NCBI RefSeq assembly: GCF_031599675.1
Contig: NZ_CP134223.1
Location: 4,836,001-4,900,000 of the forward strand
Length of the DNA stretch: 64,000 bases
Reading direction: 5' to 3'
From: Paenibacillus pedocola
GTDB taxonomy: Bacteria > Bacillota > Bacilli > Paenibacillales > Paenibacillaceae
The notes under the pieces were generated by a model that did no database searches, was not told where the DNA came from, and saw only the letters and a program-made list of their open reading frames with translations. The translations under genes were made by a program, and so were the position numbers. Positions 20,270 through 29,014 of this stretch are shown here, piece by piece. The stretch's first letter is position 1, and each line of letters starts with the position of its first letter.

Positions 20270-20839
20270 TTAGTTCAGCTTTCTTAAGCTTCCCTGCCGT
20301 GTCCGGGTCTTAGCATAGGCTGCTGCGAGCAGTGTGCCAATGACCCCCACGGTTACAATATTTGCCGCTCCGGCGATCAGTCCTTGCGTAAATACCTTGT
20401 TCGCCGGCTCTGCATAAATGAGAATATCCAGCGTTGGTGCTACAGCGAACCAGGCAATGGCATTTGCTGCGATCTGGGCGAGATTGAACCGGATGATTTC
20501 TTTTCTGCCGAACTCCCCGTCCTGTATAGAGATTCCAGCCACAAGCAGGCCGATAATCAGCCCGACCAGTCCTGAGGAGATTACCCAGCTGAACCAGGGG
20601 GAACCGTAAAAAATGGCATCCTTCAGCGTGTGGCCGATCAATCCGATCAGCAGTCCGGCAACGGGTCCGTACAACAATGCGAACAATGCAAGCAGCGCAT
20701 AAGTGGTCTCAATATTCGTATTCGGAATGCCGGAGGGGATCGAACCGAACCTTCCCAAAATTACGAATAATGCCGAACCGATTCCAACCGCTACAATCGT
20801 TCTGATAGATAAGATATCTTTTTGGGCCACCTGATTCAT
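20270..20839 (-). CDS. ECF transporter S component, UPF0397 family
   Basis: Substrate-binding membrane subunit of the ECF importer encoded with the next two genes. The 189-residue protein has about five to six hydrophobic helices and the strongly conserved family segments [34 protein letters not shown] and [18 protein letters not shown]. The family is annotated as ECF-type riboflavin transporter-like/UPF0397, but its true ligand has not been settled to my knowledge. I saw no TPP, FMN, cobalamin or other riboswitch in the 112 bp upstream, so the regulation gives no hint about the ligand. A terminator of the preceding gene occupies most of that gap. Confidence 0.92.
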   Translation of the reverse strand: MNQVAQKDILSIRTIVAVGIGSALFVILGRFGSIPSGIPNTNIETTYALLALFALLYGPVAGLLIGLIGHTLKDAIFYGSPWFSWVISSGLVGLIIGLLVAGISIQDGEFGRKEIIRFNLAQIAANAIAWFAVAPTLDILIYAEPANKVFTQGLIAGAANIVTVGVIGTLLAAAYAKTRTRQGSLRKLN

Positions 20840-20898
20840 CTCCCTTATGTATTTTTAGGAATTATACATCGGTTTACTGGGGATTGCTATAGATTTAT

Positions 20899-20945
20899 AA
20901 AAAAAAGATCTGCGTAGCCCTGAAACAGCTGCTTCGCAAATCTTT
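20899..20945 (-). terminator. Intrinsic terminator of the BIG2 protein gene
   Basis: An 11-bp stem (AAAGATYTGCG, one wobble) is followed on the minus strand by eight T. It begins shortly after the BIG2 gene stop. Confidence 0.88.
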
Positions 20946-20951
20946 TACGGT

Positions 20952-23198
20952 CTATTTTACAGTAACAGACACCGTTACCGTTTTGTTGTTCCACTTGCCT
21001 TTGATCGATGTTGTTCCTTTGCTTACTGCTGTAATCGTTCCGGATGCATTCACCTTCGCCACAGATGGTTTGGAGCTTGTCCAGACTACACTTCCTGTGA
21101 CATTGGCAGTTTTGCCGGTATCATATAGCGCCGTCACGACTACACTCTGAGAGGATCCGGCAGCAAGAACCAGTTTGGTTTCATTCACAGTAAGCTTGGT
21201 CAGCTTAGGAACTACTGTAACTTTGACTGTGGCGGTAATCCCCTGGTAAGAACCAGTCAATGTGGCCGTGCCTTCGGCAACAGCCTTAACAGACATCCCC
21301 TTCACTGTAGCTACTTCCGGATTGGAGGATTCCCAGTTCATTCCGCCGGAGAAGTTCGCCGACTTGCCGTTAGCGAAAAACCCGGTTACTTTGATAGTTT
21401 TGGATGCTTTGACGTTCAATTCCAGTGTAGCAGGCTCTACAACCAGCTTCACAACCTTCTGCTCAATCGTTACCGGGATGCTGATGGTCTTGTTGGCATA
21501 GGTACCTTTGAGTGTAGCTGTGCCTTTGGTCAAGCCTTTGATCACTTTGCCGCTAGTAATTTGTTTAATCACGGCATTCGTTCCGGTAACCTCCCAGGCA
21601 ATCATGCCGGAGACATCAAGCTCGTCACCATTTTCGAGCACTGCGTTCACCGACGGCAGCGGCTGCTCTTCACCAATAACCAGTCCCAGTCCGTCTTCAG
21701 GCCCGATCAGGATCAGGACTTTGTTCAGAACGGTCACCTTCAGCTCGACGCTCTTCGCGCGCACTTCGGAGGGCGTCGAGGAGACATTGCCCTTCTTGAT
21801 CTTGCCGGTAAGGGTTACTGTCCCTGCTTTGACCGCAGCGAGCTTGCCGTCTTTAATCTCAGCGATCTCATTATTGGCTGAAGTCCATACGATTTCCGGG
21901 CTGATATCCAGCTTGGTACCATCCAGCTTGGTGCCGCTCACTTTCGGCAGGGTAAGGGTATCGGATGTATACATTTCCTGCTCGGATTTCTCAAGTGTCA
22001 GATCCGTAATTGTCGGATACACAGTCACTTTGAGCGTCTTGCTGACACCCAGGTTCTCCGCTTTGATCACTGCCGATCCAACAGCTTTGGCGGTAACAGT
22101 CGCAGCGGCATCTGTGGACGCTGTAGCATCCTTTGCCACCGTCACTGCCAGCTGATTGTCGGAAGTCCAGGTTGCATCCGCAGACTGGTTCTGGGTGGAG
22201 TTAGCGGCATTTCTCATTTTCGCCATAACCTTCAGGCTTTCACCGAGGAAAAGCGTCTGATCATCCGAAGGCGTCAACAGAATCGCCTCATAAGGAGAAC
22301 GGACATATACATCCACTGCCTTGGATACTCCAAGGTAGCTTGCTTTAATTACTGTTTTTCCGGAAGCCAGCACGGTGATTGTTCCGGCTTTTACAGTTGC
22401 GACGCTCTCATTCGAGCTTGACCATTCGGCCAGACCCGTAACAGATTGTTCCTGACTGCTCTCCGTCGCTTGAGTCATAGCTGTCAATTCCACCGGATCA
22501 TCTCCGACCAGCAGTTCCAGCTCCTGGACAACGTCAACGGCATCTTTCACTTTCAGTACAATCGCTGAATACGGCAGTCCTACTTCAGCCTTGAACGATG
22601 CAGTCAAGCCTTTGTATTTGGCCGTAATGGTGGCGGTTCCTTCTCCCACCAGTGTGATTTGGCCATCATCGACAGTCAGCACACCCGCATTGGAGCTGCT
22701 CCAGTCGGCATCGGCGGATACATCCTTAACCGAAGTAGCCGATTCGCCGCCTATTGCTTTAGCTTTAACCAGCAGTGTTTCTTTGCTGTCGCCTAATTTA
22801 TATTTCCCGTCGGAGCTGCGCTCCAGAGTTAATTCCTTATAGGGATGGGTAACAGACACCTCAAGAGTGGCTACCGCATTGTTGTATGTAGCTGTGATCA
22901 TAGCTGTACCGGCATTCTGCGGGGTCAGCAGTCCGTTCATCACTTTGACTACATTCGTATTCGAGGATACCCAAGTCGAAGCAGCTGTGACATCCCTTTT
23001 AGAGGAGGACCCTTCCAAGCTGGCATAGACTTTGATTTGTTTGGGTGTCTGTCCAACGGTAAGCTCTACTTTTGCCGAACTGTCGAAATCGATTGAGTTG
23101 GTATCGCCTGTAGCTGCAAAGACGTTTACCGGAAAAGCTACGGCAGCGAGCAATATCATAATGAGGAGCATTTTCGTCATTTTCCTGTACACGGTCAT
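20952..23198 (-). CDS. Secreted protein of tandem BIG2 (Ig-like) domains
   Basis: A 748-residue exported protein. A signal peptide is clear (MTKMLLIMILLAAVAFPVNVFAA). The rest is a chain of about eight Ig-like domains of 80-95 residues, each with the BIG2 pattern: a Leu-rich strand, W.SSN..VA.V..G.ITA, then G.A.I.A.Y......V.V.V. No SLH, LPXTG, choline-binding or C-terminal membrane segment is visible, so it is either released or held non-covalently at the wall. There is no enzymatic domain. Its own terminator lies downstream. Such proteins often act in adhesion or as scaffolds, but nothing here proves a role. Codon use resembles the neighbours. Confidence 0.9.
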   Translation of the reverse strand: MTVYRKMTKMLLIMILLAAVAFPVNVFAATGDTNSIDFDSSAKVELTVGQTPKQIKVYASLEGSSSKRDVTAASTWVSSNTNVVKVMNGLLTPQNAGTAMITATYNNAVATLEVSVTHPYKELTLERSSDGKYKLGDSKETLLVKAKAIGGESATSVKDVSADADWSSSNAGVLTVDDGQITLVGEGTATITAKYKGLTASFKAEVGLPYSAIVLKVKDAVDVVQELELLVGDDPVELTAMTQATESSQEQSVTGLAEWSSSNESVATVKAGTITVLASGKTVIKASYLGVSKAVDVYVRSPYEAILLTPSDDQTLFLGESLKVMAKMRNAANSTQNQSADATWTSDNQLAVTVAKDATASTDAAATVTAKAVGSAVIKAENLGVSKTLKVTVYPTITDLTLEKSEQEMYTSDTLTLPKVSGTKLDGTKLDISPEIVWTSANNEIAEIKDGKLAAVKAGTVTLTGKIKKGNVSSTPSEVRAKSVELKVTVLNKVLILIGPEDGLGLVIGEEQPLPSVNAVLENGDELDVSGMIAWEVTGTNAVIKQITSGKVIKGLTKGTATLKGTYANKTISIPVTIEQKVVKLVVEPATLELNVKASKTIKVTGFFANGKSANFSGGMNWESSNPEVATVKGMSVKAVAEGTATLTGSYQGITATVKVTVVPKLTKLTVNETKLVLAAGSSQSVVVTALYDTGKTANVTGSVVWTSSKPSVAKVNASGTITAVSKGTTSIKGKWNNKTVTVSVTVK

Positions 23199-23371
23199 CT
23201 ATTCTCTCCTTAGGCAGTAAGTTTATCGGTGGTCAATTACCACACTCTTCCACTATATCGACAATTACGCCTGAAGTGTTTACCTTCTTTTCAGTTTATT
23301 TTCAGTTTCGGCCGAATTCGGGACTTTGTAACTATATAAAATGAACCTTTACTTTATCTGATTTGGGGTTG

Positions 23372-23515
23372 GCCGTGACTACAGAGAATATTTGGACTTC
23401 CGGCCGCTGTTGTCTGCAGATTTCTTGATTTTACCGCTCTTTGAGGTAGAAATAAGCAGACAAAGGCGGACGCTACGCTCCTCCAGTTCCAAAATTCCCC
23501 TCCGTCACTTTCCCC
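23372..23515. repeat. Dispersed intergenic repeat, copy B
   Basis: Second copy of the element at 14707-14893, shorter by about 43 nt because it lacks the inserted hairpin. It lies in the 340-bp gap between the NUDIX gene and the BIG2 gene, in the same orientation as copy A. The AT-rich rest of the gap holds no gene. Confidence 0.8.
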
Positions 23516-23538
23516 TTTTGATTATATTCAAATTCATT

Positions 23539-23976
23539 TTATATAGTAAATTTTTGGGCAAGCATTGACAGCGCCTGTTGGAGAATAGGCACGTTGTTGG
23601 CATATAAGCTGCCCTTCCCCCGCTCCCAGGCTGCCTCCGGCTCATGCCATTCCACTGCGTTAATCTCTTCAGCCTGCGCTTTGGTCACCCCACCCACCGC
23701 TTCCACCAGGAAGTAATGGACTTCCTTATCGACTTTTCCGTATACCGGATGCTGAAAAGTATATTTAATAATATCGATGGGTGCCTTGATTAATCCGACG
23801 GTGCCTGTCTCCTCACGGATTTCCCGCAGCGCTGTCTCCTCTACTGTCTCTCCGTCCTCCATTTTGCCTTTGGGCAGCGCCACTTTGCCGTAGCGGTCCA
23901 CGATCAGCTGTATTTCCAGCCGCCCGCTGCCTCTCCGGTAAACCACGCCGCCCGCTGAAATTTGCTTATGCGCCAT
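23539..23976 (-). CDS. NUDIX hydrolase
   Basis: Pyrophosphohydrolase of 145 residues. The Nudix box is visible as GKMEDGETVEETALREIREETGTVG, fitting GX5EX7REUXEEXGU. The protein begins MAHKQISAGGVVYRR, as in Ap4A/mutT-like hydrolases of Bacillota, and KVALPKGK precedes the box. The substrate is not predictable, although the small size and KGK motif fit diadenosine polyphosphate hydrolases. AAGGAG lies 10 nt before the ATG. The upstream leader contains the second dispersed repeat family, whose edge directly abuts the ribosome site. Confidence 0.92.
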   Translation of the reverse strand: MAHKQISAGGVVYRRGSGRLEIQLIVDRYGKVALPKGKMEDGETVEETALREIREETGTVGLIKAPIDIIKYTFQHPVYGKVDKEVHYFLVEAVGGVTKAQAEEINAVEWHEPEAAWERGKGSLYANNVPILQQALSMLAQKFTI

Positions 23977-23990
23977 GTTGATAGCTCCTT

Positions 23991-24062
23991 AAAAGTTTTG
24001 TAGCATAGCATCACTGAATCATTAGCGTCAAAACTTGATTCTAAAGCATACGCTTAGTTTTG
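23991..24062. repeat. Leader repeat family, copy upstream of the NUDIX gene
   Basis: The sequence from AAAAGTTTTGT through AAAGCATACGCTTAGTTTTG matches the region at 53545-53620 upstream of gpr with scattered differences. In both places the repeat edge abuts the ribosome-binding site of a minus-strand gene (CAAAACTTTTAAGGAG here). Confidence 0.65.
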
Positions 24063-24080
24063 CAGCCTCAAAATAGCAAT

Positions 24081-24114
24081 AAGGACTTCATCTCCCGCGG
24101 GAAATGAAATCCTT
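24081..24114 (-). terminator. Terminator hairpin after mtaB
   Basis: A long stem, AAGGACTTCATcTCCCG with its complement and two mismatches, starts about 20 nt after the mtaB stop. The tail is only moderately T-rich. Confidence 0.7.
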
Positions 24115-24135
24115 ACTTGCGGCCATCTATAAATG

Positions 24136-25479
24136 CTAGTGCGCGACTGGGCGAAGCTCAGTCCGGCTGACGCCTACCAGCTCGCCCTTGCATTCATTGA
24201 CTCCGGCTTCCGTAATCTTCACCTGGCAGAGTTCACCCTGCAGCGAATCATCGCCGCGGAAGAATACCTGCAGGTAATTGTCACTGAAGCCGTGCTGGGT
24301 GCTGCGGCCCGGTGCATCTTTGGCGGACCGCTCGGCAATGACCGATACGGTCTTGCCGACGAAATTGCGGGCATACGCAAGCTGCATCTCTTCGGAGAGG
24401 TCGATCAGCTGCTGTACACGGGCATTCTTAATCTCTTCATCGACCTGGTTCAGCATCCGCGCAGCCGGTGTGCCTGTCCGCTTCGAATACGGGAATACGT
24501 GCATCTCGGAGTAGTTCACGGCCTTCATGAAGTCATAGCCGGCACGGAACATTTCCTCCGTCTCGCCCGGGAAGCCGACGATTACGTCGGTTGTAATGCC
24601 GACATCCGGCATAGCCTGGCGGATCAGCTGCATTTTGGCGTAATATTCCTCAGTCGTATATTTGCGGCGCATCGCTTTGAGTACGTCGTTATGTCCGGCC
24701 TGGAGCGGAATATGCAGGTGGCGGCACATTTTGGAGCTCCGGTTAAGTACTTCCAGCAGTTTCTCGTCAATCTGGCTGGCTTCAATCGAGCTGATGCGCA
24801 CCCGCTCCAGCCCGTCCACTTTGTCCAGCTCCCAGAGCAGATCGGCGAGACGATAATTGTCCAGGTCATCGCCGTAGCCTCCGGTGTGAATGCCAGTGAG
24901 CACAAATTCCTTGTAGCCAGCCTCAACCAGCTGATGCGCTTGCGCAACGATGGATTTCGGATCACGGCTGCGTGACAGCCCGCGCGACCACGGAATGATG
25001 CAGAAGGTGCAGAAGTTGTTACAGCCGTCCTGAATTTTCATAAAAGCCCGCGTCCGGTCGGCAAAGCCAGGCACATCCAGCTCCTCAAATTCACGCGTCT
25101 TCATAATATTGCGCACGGCATTAACCGGCTGGCGGGATTCTTGTATATTCTTGACGTGGGTCATAATATGCTCACGGTCCTGGTTCCCGATCACCAAATC
25201 GACCCCGGGAATATCGAGAATCTCGCCGGGTGAGGTCTGCGCATAGCAGCCCGTTACGGCTACGATGGCCTCCGGGTTGCGGCGCACGGCGCGGCGGATC
25301 ATCTGCCGGCTTTTTTTGTCGCCGGTGTTCGTTACTGTACAGGTATTGATCAAATACACATCGGCAGAGCCCTCGAAATCCACCTGCTCGTAACCTTCAT
25401 TTTTGAAAAGCTGCCAGATGGCTTCAGTGTCATAGAAATTGACTTTACAACCTAAAGTATAAAATGCTACGGATGGCAT
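24136..25479 (-). CDS. mtaB: MtaB, tRNA t6A37 methylthiotransferase
   Basis: Radical-SAM enzyme that converts t6A37 to ms2t6A37 in ANN-decoding tRNAs, using two iron-sulfur clusters. Visible are the N-terminal UPF0004 cysteines (TLGCKVNFYD, NTCTVTN, GCYAQ), the radical-SAM CNNFCTFC motif, and a C-terminal TRAM domain. 447 residues is the normal length. The start has GGGGGAG upstream and the gene begins 3 bp after rsmE, matching the conserved prmA-rsmE-mtaB order of Bacillus (yqeT-yqeU-yqeV). Confidence 0.97.
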   Translation of the reverse strand: MPSVAFYTLGCKVNFYDTEAIWQLFKNEGYEQVDFEGSADVYLINTCTVTNTGDKKSRQMIRRAVRRNPEAIVAVTGCYAQTSPGEILDIPGVDLVIGNQDREHIMTHVKNIQESRQPVNAVRNIMKTREFEELDVPGFADRTRAFMKIQDGCNNFCTFCIIPWSRGLSRSRDPKSIVAQAHQLVEAGYKEFVLTGIHTGGYGDDLDNYRLADLLWELDKVDGLERVRISSIEASQIDEKLLEVLNRSSKMCRHLHIPLQAGHNDVLKAMRRKYTTEEYYAKMQLIRQAMPDVGITTDVIVGFPGETEEMFRAGYDFMKAVNYSEMHVFPYSKRTGTPAARMLNQVDEEIKNARVQQLIDLSEEMQLAYARNFVGKTVSVIAERSAKDAPGRSTQHGFSDNYLQVFFRGDDSLQGELCQVKITEAGVNECKGELVGVSRTELRPVAH

Positions 25480-25482
25480 TGT

Positions 25483-26247
25483 TTAAGCTCCCCCCATTTC
25501 TCCGGATTCATATAGAATACATGCTGCGGCGACCATACCTGCTGTCTCGCAGCGCAGAATACGGCTTCCAAGTCCAACGGATACTGCCCCGGCTTCTTCG
25601 GCCGCACGGCATTCCTCCGGGCTGAAGCCGCCTTCGGGTCCGACGACGATCATGACCTTGCCCGCAGATTCCGGCGGCAGCGCGGATAGCCAAGGAGCGG
25701 CGGCACTGCGCAGCTGCAGGCCTTCTTCCTTTTCATAACAGAAGTATACCGCATCGTACCCGCTGAAGCTCTGCAGCAGCTGCTTCCAGCTGAGCGGTGA
25801 ATGCACGGACGGCACGATATTGCGGTGCGCCTGCTCGGCGGCTTCCTTGGTGATTTTGCGCCAGCGCTCCAGCCGCTTGCTCTCCTTACGCTCATCGTAC
25901 TGCACGATGGTACGCTCCGAGAGGAAGGGGGCAAAGGCCACCGCACCGATTTCAGTGCATTTTTGAATGACCGTTTCCAGCTTGTCGCCTTTAGGCAGAC
26001 TCTGGGCCACCGTGATCTGGATACGCGGCTCATGAGTCATCTCCAGGGGTTCCAGGATGTTCACTACAACCTCGCCAATTTCAATCGATGCAATTTCCAC
26101 CAGGGCTTCACGGGCTACGCCATCGCTTACAATCAGCTTGTCCCCCGCCTTGCCGCGCATGACCTTGGCGATATGGCGGGCATCTTCGCCCCCAATACTC
26201 ACCTGATCCGTGCCAAACTGCTCGGGTGCTACAAAATAACGCTGCAT
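25483..26247 (-). CDS. rsmE: RsmE, 16S rRNA m3U1498 methyltransferase
   Basis: SPOUT-fold methyltransferase acting on U1498 of 16S rRNA. The N-terminal PUA-like domain begins MQRYFVAPEQ; the SPOUT core has IVVGPEGGFSPEE, and VSVGLGSRILRCETAGMVAAA forms the knot. The ATG at 26247 has GAGG 6 nt upstream; an ATG four codons earlier would overlap that site. 254 residues is typical. It is co-transcribed with mtaB. A terminator separates it from the site-2 protease gene upstream, so rsmE-mtaB form their own unit. Confidence 0.96.
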   Translation of the reverse strand: MQRYFVAPEQFGTDQVSIGGEDARHIAKVMRGKAGDKLIVSDGVAREALVEIASIEIGEVVVNILEPLEMTHEPRIQITVAQSLPKGDKLETVIQKCTEIGAVAFAPFLSERTIVQYDERKESKRLERWRKITKEAAEQAHRNIVPSVHSPLSWKQLLQSFSGYDAVYFCYEKEEGLQLRSAAAPWLSALPPESAGKVMIVVGPEGGFSPEECRAAEEAGAVSVGLGSRILRCETAGMVAAACILYESGEMGGA

Positions 26248-26280
26248 ATTCAACCTCATTCTGTTCGATTATTCAGCGTA

Positions 26281-26322
26281 AAAACGGCGGCGTTCCTGCT
26301 GTCCAGGTCTCCGGCCGCCGTT
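26281..26322 (-). terminator. Intrinsic terminator of the prmA / site-2 protease unit
   Basis: A 9-bp GC stem (AACGGCGGC/GCCGCCGTT) is followed by a T-run on the minus strand. It lies about 75 nt after the protease stop and just before rsmE. Confidence 0.8.
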
Positions 26323-26396
26323 CCTACGCACATGTAAACCCTCTAAAAATAACACATTACATCATACAACGTTTGCCTGTCTGTGAACAGCCCCTG

Positions 26397-27089
26397 TTAC
26401 AGGGTCCCATATCCGAACAGCTTGAGGAACATATTGATAAAGTCAGTGGCAATTTGCTGTGACCATATGTTCAGCGGCCGGATGGTATAAGCGCTCAGTC
26501 CGGGAATGAAGATGATCAACAAGAAGATAAAGACGGTCCACTGTTCATACTGCTGTAATTTGCCGCGAATCGGACCCGGTGCGATGTCTTCCACAATCCG
26601 GTAGCCGTCCAGCGGCGGCAGCGGAATCAGGTTGAACACAAACAGGAAGAAATTGAACGGAATAAACATTCCGAAGAACCAGTATATCGCTCTTAACAAT
26701 TGATCATTTGTAATGGAATCCATAACGCCTGTTGCCTGGAGTGCAGCGTAGATCAGCGCACCGAGAATACCAAGCAGCAGATTGCTGATTGGTCCGGCTG
26801 CGGATACAATTACTCCCATCAGCCGCGGACGGCTGAAATTGTCGCGGTTCACCGGAACCGGACGGGCCCAGCCGAATCCGGCAATGAGCAGCAATATTAT
26901 ACCGAACAGATCAAAATGAACGGCAGGATTCAGTGTCATGCGGCCCAGCAGTCTTGCCGTCGGATCACCGAATTTGTTGGCAAAGTATGCGTGAGCGAAC
27001 TCATGCACAGTAAATGCGATCACAATCGTAATCAGAAAAAACGGAAGCTGCTGCAGGGGATATACTAAAATTCGATCCAATGAATCCAT
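26397..27089 (-). CDS. Site-2 protease (M50) family membrane metalloprotease
   Basis: Intramembrane zinc protease of 230 residues, of the short YwhC-like M50 type without a PDZ domain. Visible are the active-site FTVHEFAHAYFANKFGD (HEXXH), the NPAVH segment, and the third ligand region PPLDGYRI in a hydrophobic stretch. About five membrane helices are evident. It starts 2 bp after the prmA stop (with a GGAAAGAGG site inside prmA), so translation is coupled. A target is not known; this class often lacks a defined substrate. Confidence 0.92.
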   Translation of the reverse strand: MDSLDRILVYPLQQLPFFLITIVIAFTVHEFAHAYFANKFGDPTARLLGRMTLNPAVHFDLFGIILLLIAGFGWARPVPVNRDNFSRPRLMGVIVSAAGPISNLLLGILGALIYAALQATGVMDSITNDQLLRAIYWFFGMFIPFNFFLFVFNLIPLPPLDGYRIVEDIAPGPIRGKLQQYEQWTVFIFLLIIFIPGLSAYTIRPLNIWSQQIATDFINMFLKLFGYGTL

Positions 27090-27091
27090 CT

Positions 27092-28141
27092 CTACCTCTT
27101 TCCGGCTGTAATTGCCACCCAGTCTTCTTCACGGGTAATTTCCATAATTTCAAAACCGGAAGCCTCAAGTGCCTGTGTCACAAGACCTTCCTTATCCTTA
27201 TAGATGCCGGAGGTAATATAAATCCCGCCCGGCTGCAGTGCACGGAATACATCATCTGTGAACAGCACAAGAATCTCCGCCAGAATGTTAGCCACTATTA
27301 GCTTCACGGGAAGTGTCACTCCAAGGCCAGAATCTGCCGGAGCTTCAGTTTCCTGCGTGTTCGTATAACCGGGTCTTGCCGCAGGCCACATATCTGCCGC
27401 TGCAGTATCCGCTGCGCCTTCGCCGCCAAGCAGCGACAGCAGGTCGCTTTCTTTTACAGTAACCGATTCCTGCAGTCTGTTCAGGACCACATTCTCCCGG
27501 GCACTTTCTACCGCGACCGGATCAAGATCCAGCGCAAGCACAGACTTTGCCCCAAGCAGAACCGCACCCACAGCCAGAATACCGGATCCGGTGCCTACGT
27601 CGATTACTTCCTCACCGCCGCTGATTCTCTTCTCAAGTGCACGCAGGCACAGTGCGGTCGTAGGATGCGTACCTGTTCCGAAGGCCATGCCGGGATCGAT
27701 TTCAATAATTTTCTCATCCGGGCCGGCTGGTGTATATTCTTCCCAGGTCGGTTTAATGGTCAGACGCTCCGATACACGCAGCGGCTTGAAATACGCCTTC
27801 CAGGCATGGGCCCATTCGTCCTCGTCTACGGTCTTCCATGAGATCAGCGCTTTGCCGGGATCAATCCCGAACTCCCGCAGCTCTTCCACACGCGGAGCGA
27901 CTTCCGAGATCACATCGTCCATCGAAACCGTCTCGGCATAGTAACCTTTAATCACAGCTTCACCGATCGGAATATCATTCAGCGGCTCGTCGTACAATTC
28001 GCCGTACCGGGTGTCTCTTATTTTACTCAGTGTTCCTGATTCTTCAATGGAAACACCGCCTGCTCCGGCTTCATACAGCAGATTGGATATCATCTCCTGT
28101 GCCTCTTCTGTTGTATGTACCGTCAGTTCATGCCATAACAT
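27092..28141 (-). CDS. prmA: PrmA, ribosomal protein L11 methyltransferase
   Basis: Methyltransferase that trimethylates ribosomal protein L11. The N-terminal domain (MLWHELTVHTTEEAQE) and catalytic core are present, with EIDPGMAFGTGTHPTT, VIDVGTGSGILAV (SAM site) and LIVANILAEIL (the NPPY-like position). AGGAGG lies about 10 nt before the ATG at 28141; the frame is open a further 48 codons, without family sequence. The protein is about 349 residues against the usual 310-315, because of a low-complexity Ala/Gly/Pro insert near 27317-27431 just before LIVANILAE. It is adjacent to dnaJ in Bacillus but here 12 kb away. Confidence 0.95.
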   Translation of the reverse strand: MLWHELTVHTTEEAQEMISNLLYEAGAGGVSIEESGTLSKIRDTRYGELYDEPLNDIPIGEAVIKGYYAETVSMDDVISEVAPRVEELREFGIDPGKALISWKTVDEDEWAHAWKAYFKPLRVSERLTIKPTWEEYTPAGPDEKIIEIDPGMAFGTGTHPTTALCLRALEKRISGGEEVIDVGTGSGILAVGAVLLGAKSVLALDLDPVAVESARENVVLNRLQESVTVKESDLLSLLGGEGAADTAAADMWPAARPGYTNTQETEAPADSGLGVTLPVKLIVANILAEILVLFTDDVFRALQPGGIYITSGIYKDKEGLVTQALEASGFEIMEITREEDWVAITAGKR

Positions 28142-28250
28142 GTGTGTAGGTCCTCCTAAAATAATATGCAGTGGTTGAATATTTAACAGTATAACATTTC
28201 TTCTATAGGTAGCGCCAAAACCGCGACTTCTGTGCCTTAGCTCCGCTATT

Positions 28251-28808
28251 TCACCGGCGGCAAAAGCAGTCAGCCGTATGGTCATTCACCATGCCCGAGG
28301 CCTGCATAAATGCATAACAAATCGTAGAGCCGACAAACTTCATGCCCTTCTTCTTCAGCGCCTTGCTCATCTCATCAGACTGGGCGGTGGTAGCCGGAAC
28401 CTCGGAACGTGTCTTCCACTGGTTAATCACCGGCTTTCCTCCGGTAAAGCTCCACAGGTACTCGGCAAAGCTGCCCTCATCCCGGCAAATCTGCAGGTAG
28501 ACCTCCGCATTCCGCAGAATGGCATTGATCTTCAGACGGTTACGGATAATCCCCGTATCCTGCATCAATGATTCAATTTTCGCTTCATCATACTGGACAA
28601 TCTTCTGCGGATCGAATCCGTCGAAGACTTTCCGGAAATGCTCCCGCTTTTTCAGCACGGTATACCAGCTCAGTCCGGCCTGCATGCCCTCCAGCATCAG
28701 CAGCTCGAACAGCTTCCGGTCATGGTGCAGCGGCTTGCCCCATTCTTCATCGTGGTAGGCAATATAGAGCGGGTCTTCGTTAACCCAGGCACAGCGTGTC
28801 AGTTCCAT
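28251..28808 (-). CDS. tag: DNA-3-methyladenine glycosylase I (Tag)
   Basis: Base-excision repair glycosylase that removes 3-methyladenine. The 185-residue sequence begins MELTRCAWVNEDPLYIAYHDEEWG, with the characteristic Cys and His zinc ligands, continues with QAGLSWYTVLKKRE and FVGSTICYAFMQASGMVNDH, and ends CFCRR near the last zinc ligands. GGAGGAG precedes the ATG. It lies 109 bp upstream of prmA on the same strand and may be co-transcribed. Confidence 0.96.
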   Translation of the reverse strand: MELTRCAWVNEDPLYIAYHDEEWGKPLHHDRKLFELLMLEGMQAGLSWYTVLKKREHFRKVFDGFDPQKIVQYDEAKIESLMQDTGIIRNRLKINAILRNAEVYLQICRDEGSFAEYLWSFTGGKPVINQWKTRSEVPATTAQSDEMSKALKKKGMKFVGSTICYAFMQASGMVNDHTADCFCRR

Positions 28809-28923
28809 TTTTGTTTTCTCCTCCGGTTTTTGCGATTCACATATAGTTTATCTTAAGGATATATGATCCCCCCTCCCAAAAACCAGGGATTTATTCTCCC
28901 CATCCATCACTTCCGGACAGACA

Positions 28924-28967
28924 AAAGAGGCTAACCGGACCTGTTCAGCGTCCAGAATAGCCTCTTT
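28924..28967. terminator. Bidirectional terminator after the DUF4179 anti-sigma gene
   Basis: AAAGAGGCTA pairs perfectly with TAGCCTCTTT around an inner GGAC/GTCC stem, with T-runs on both strands. It separates the anti-sigma gene from tag. Confidence 0.85.
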
Positions 28968-29014
28968 GCTCATTGCCTCTTGTTCATTTGCTGTATGACG
29001 AACCCGTTATACTC

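Noticed and set aside
20840-20951. Riboswitch ahead of the ECF S component
   Set aside because: The gap is only 112 bp and is mostly filled by the terminator of the BIG2 gene; no TPP, FMN or other aptamer core is visible.
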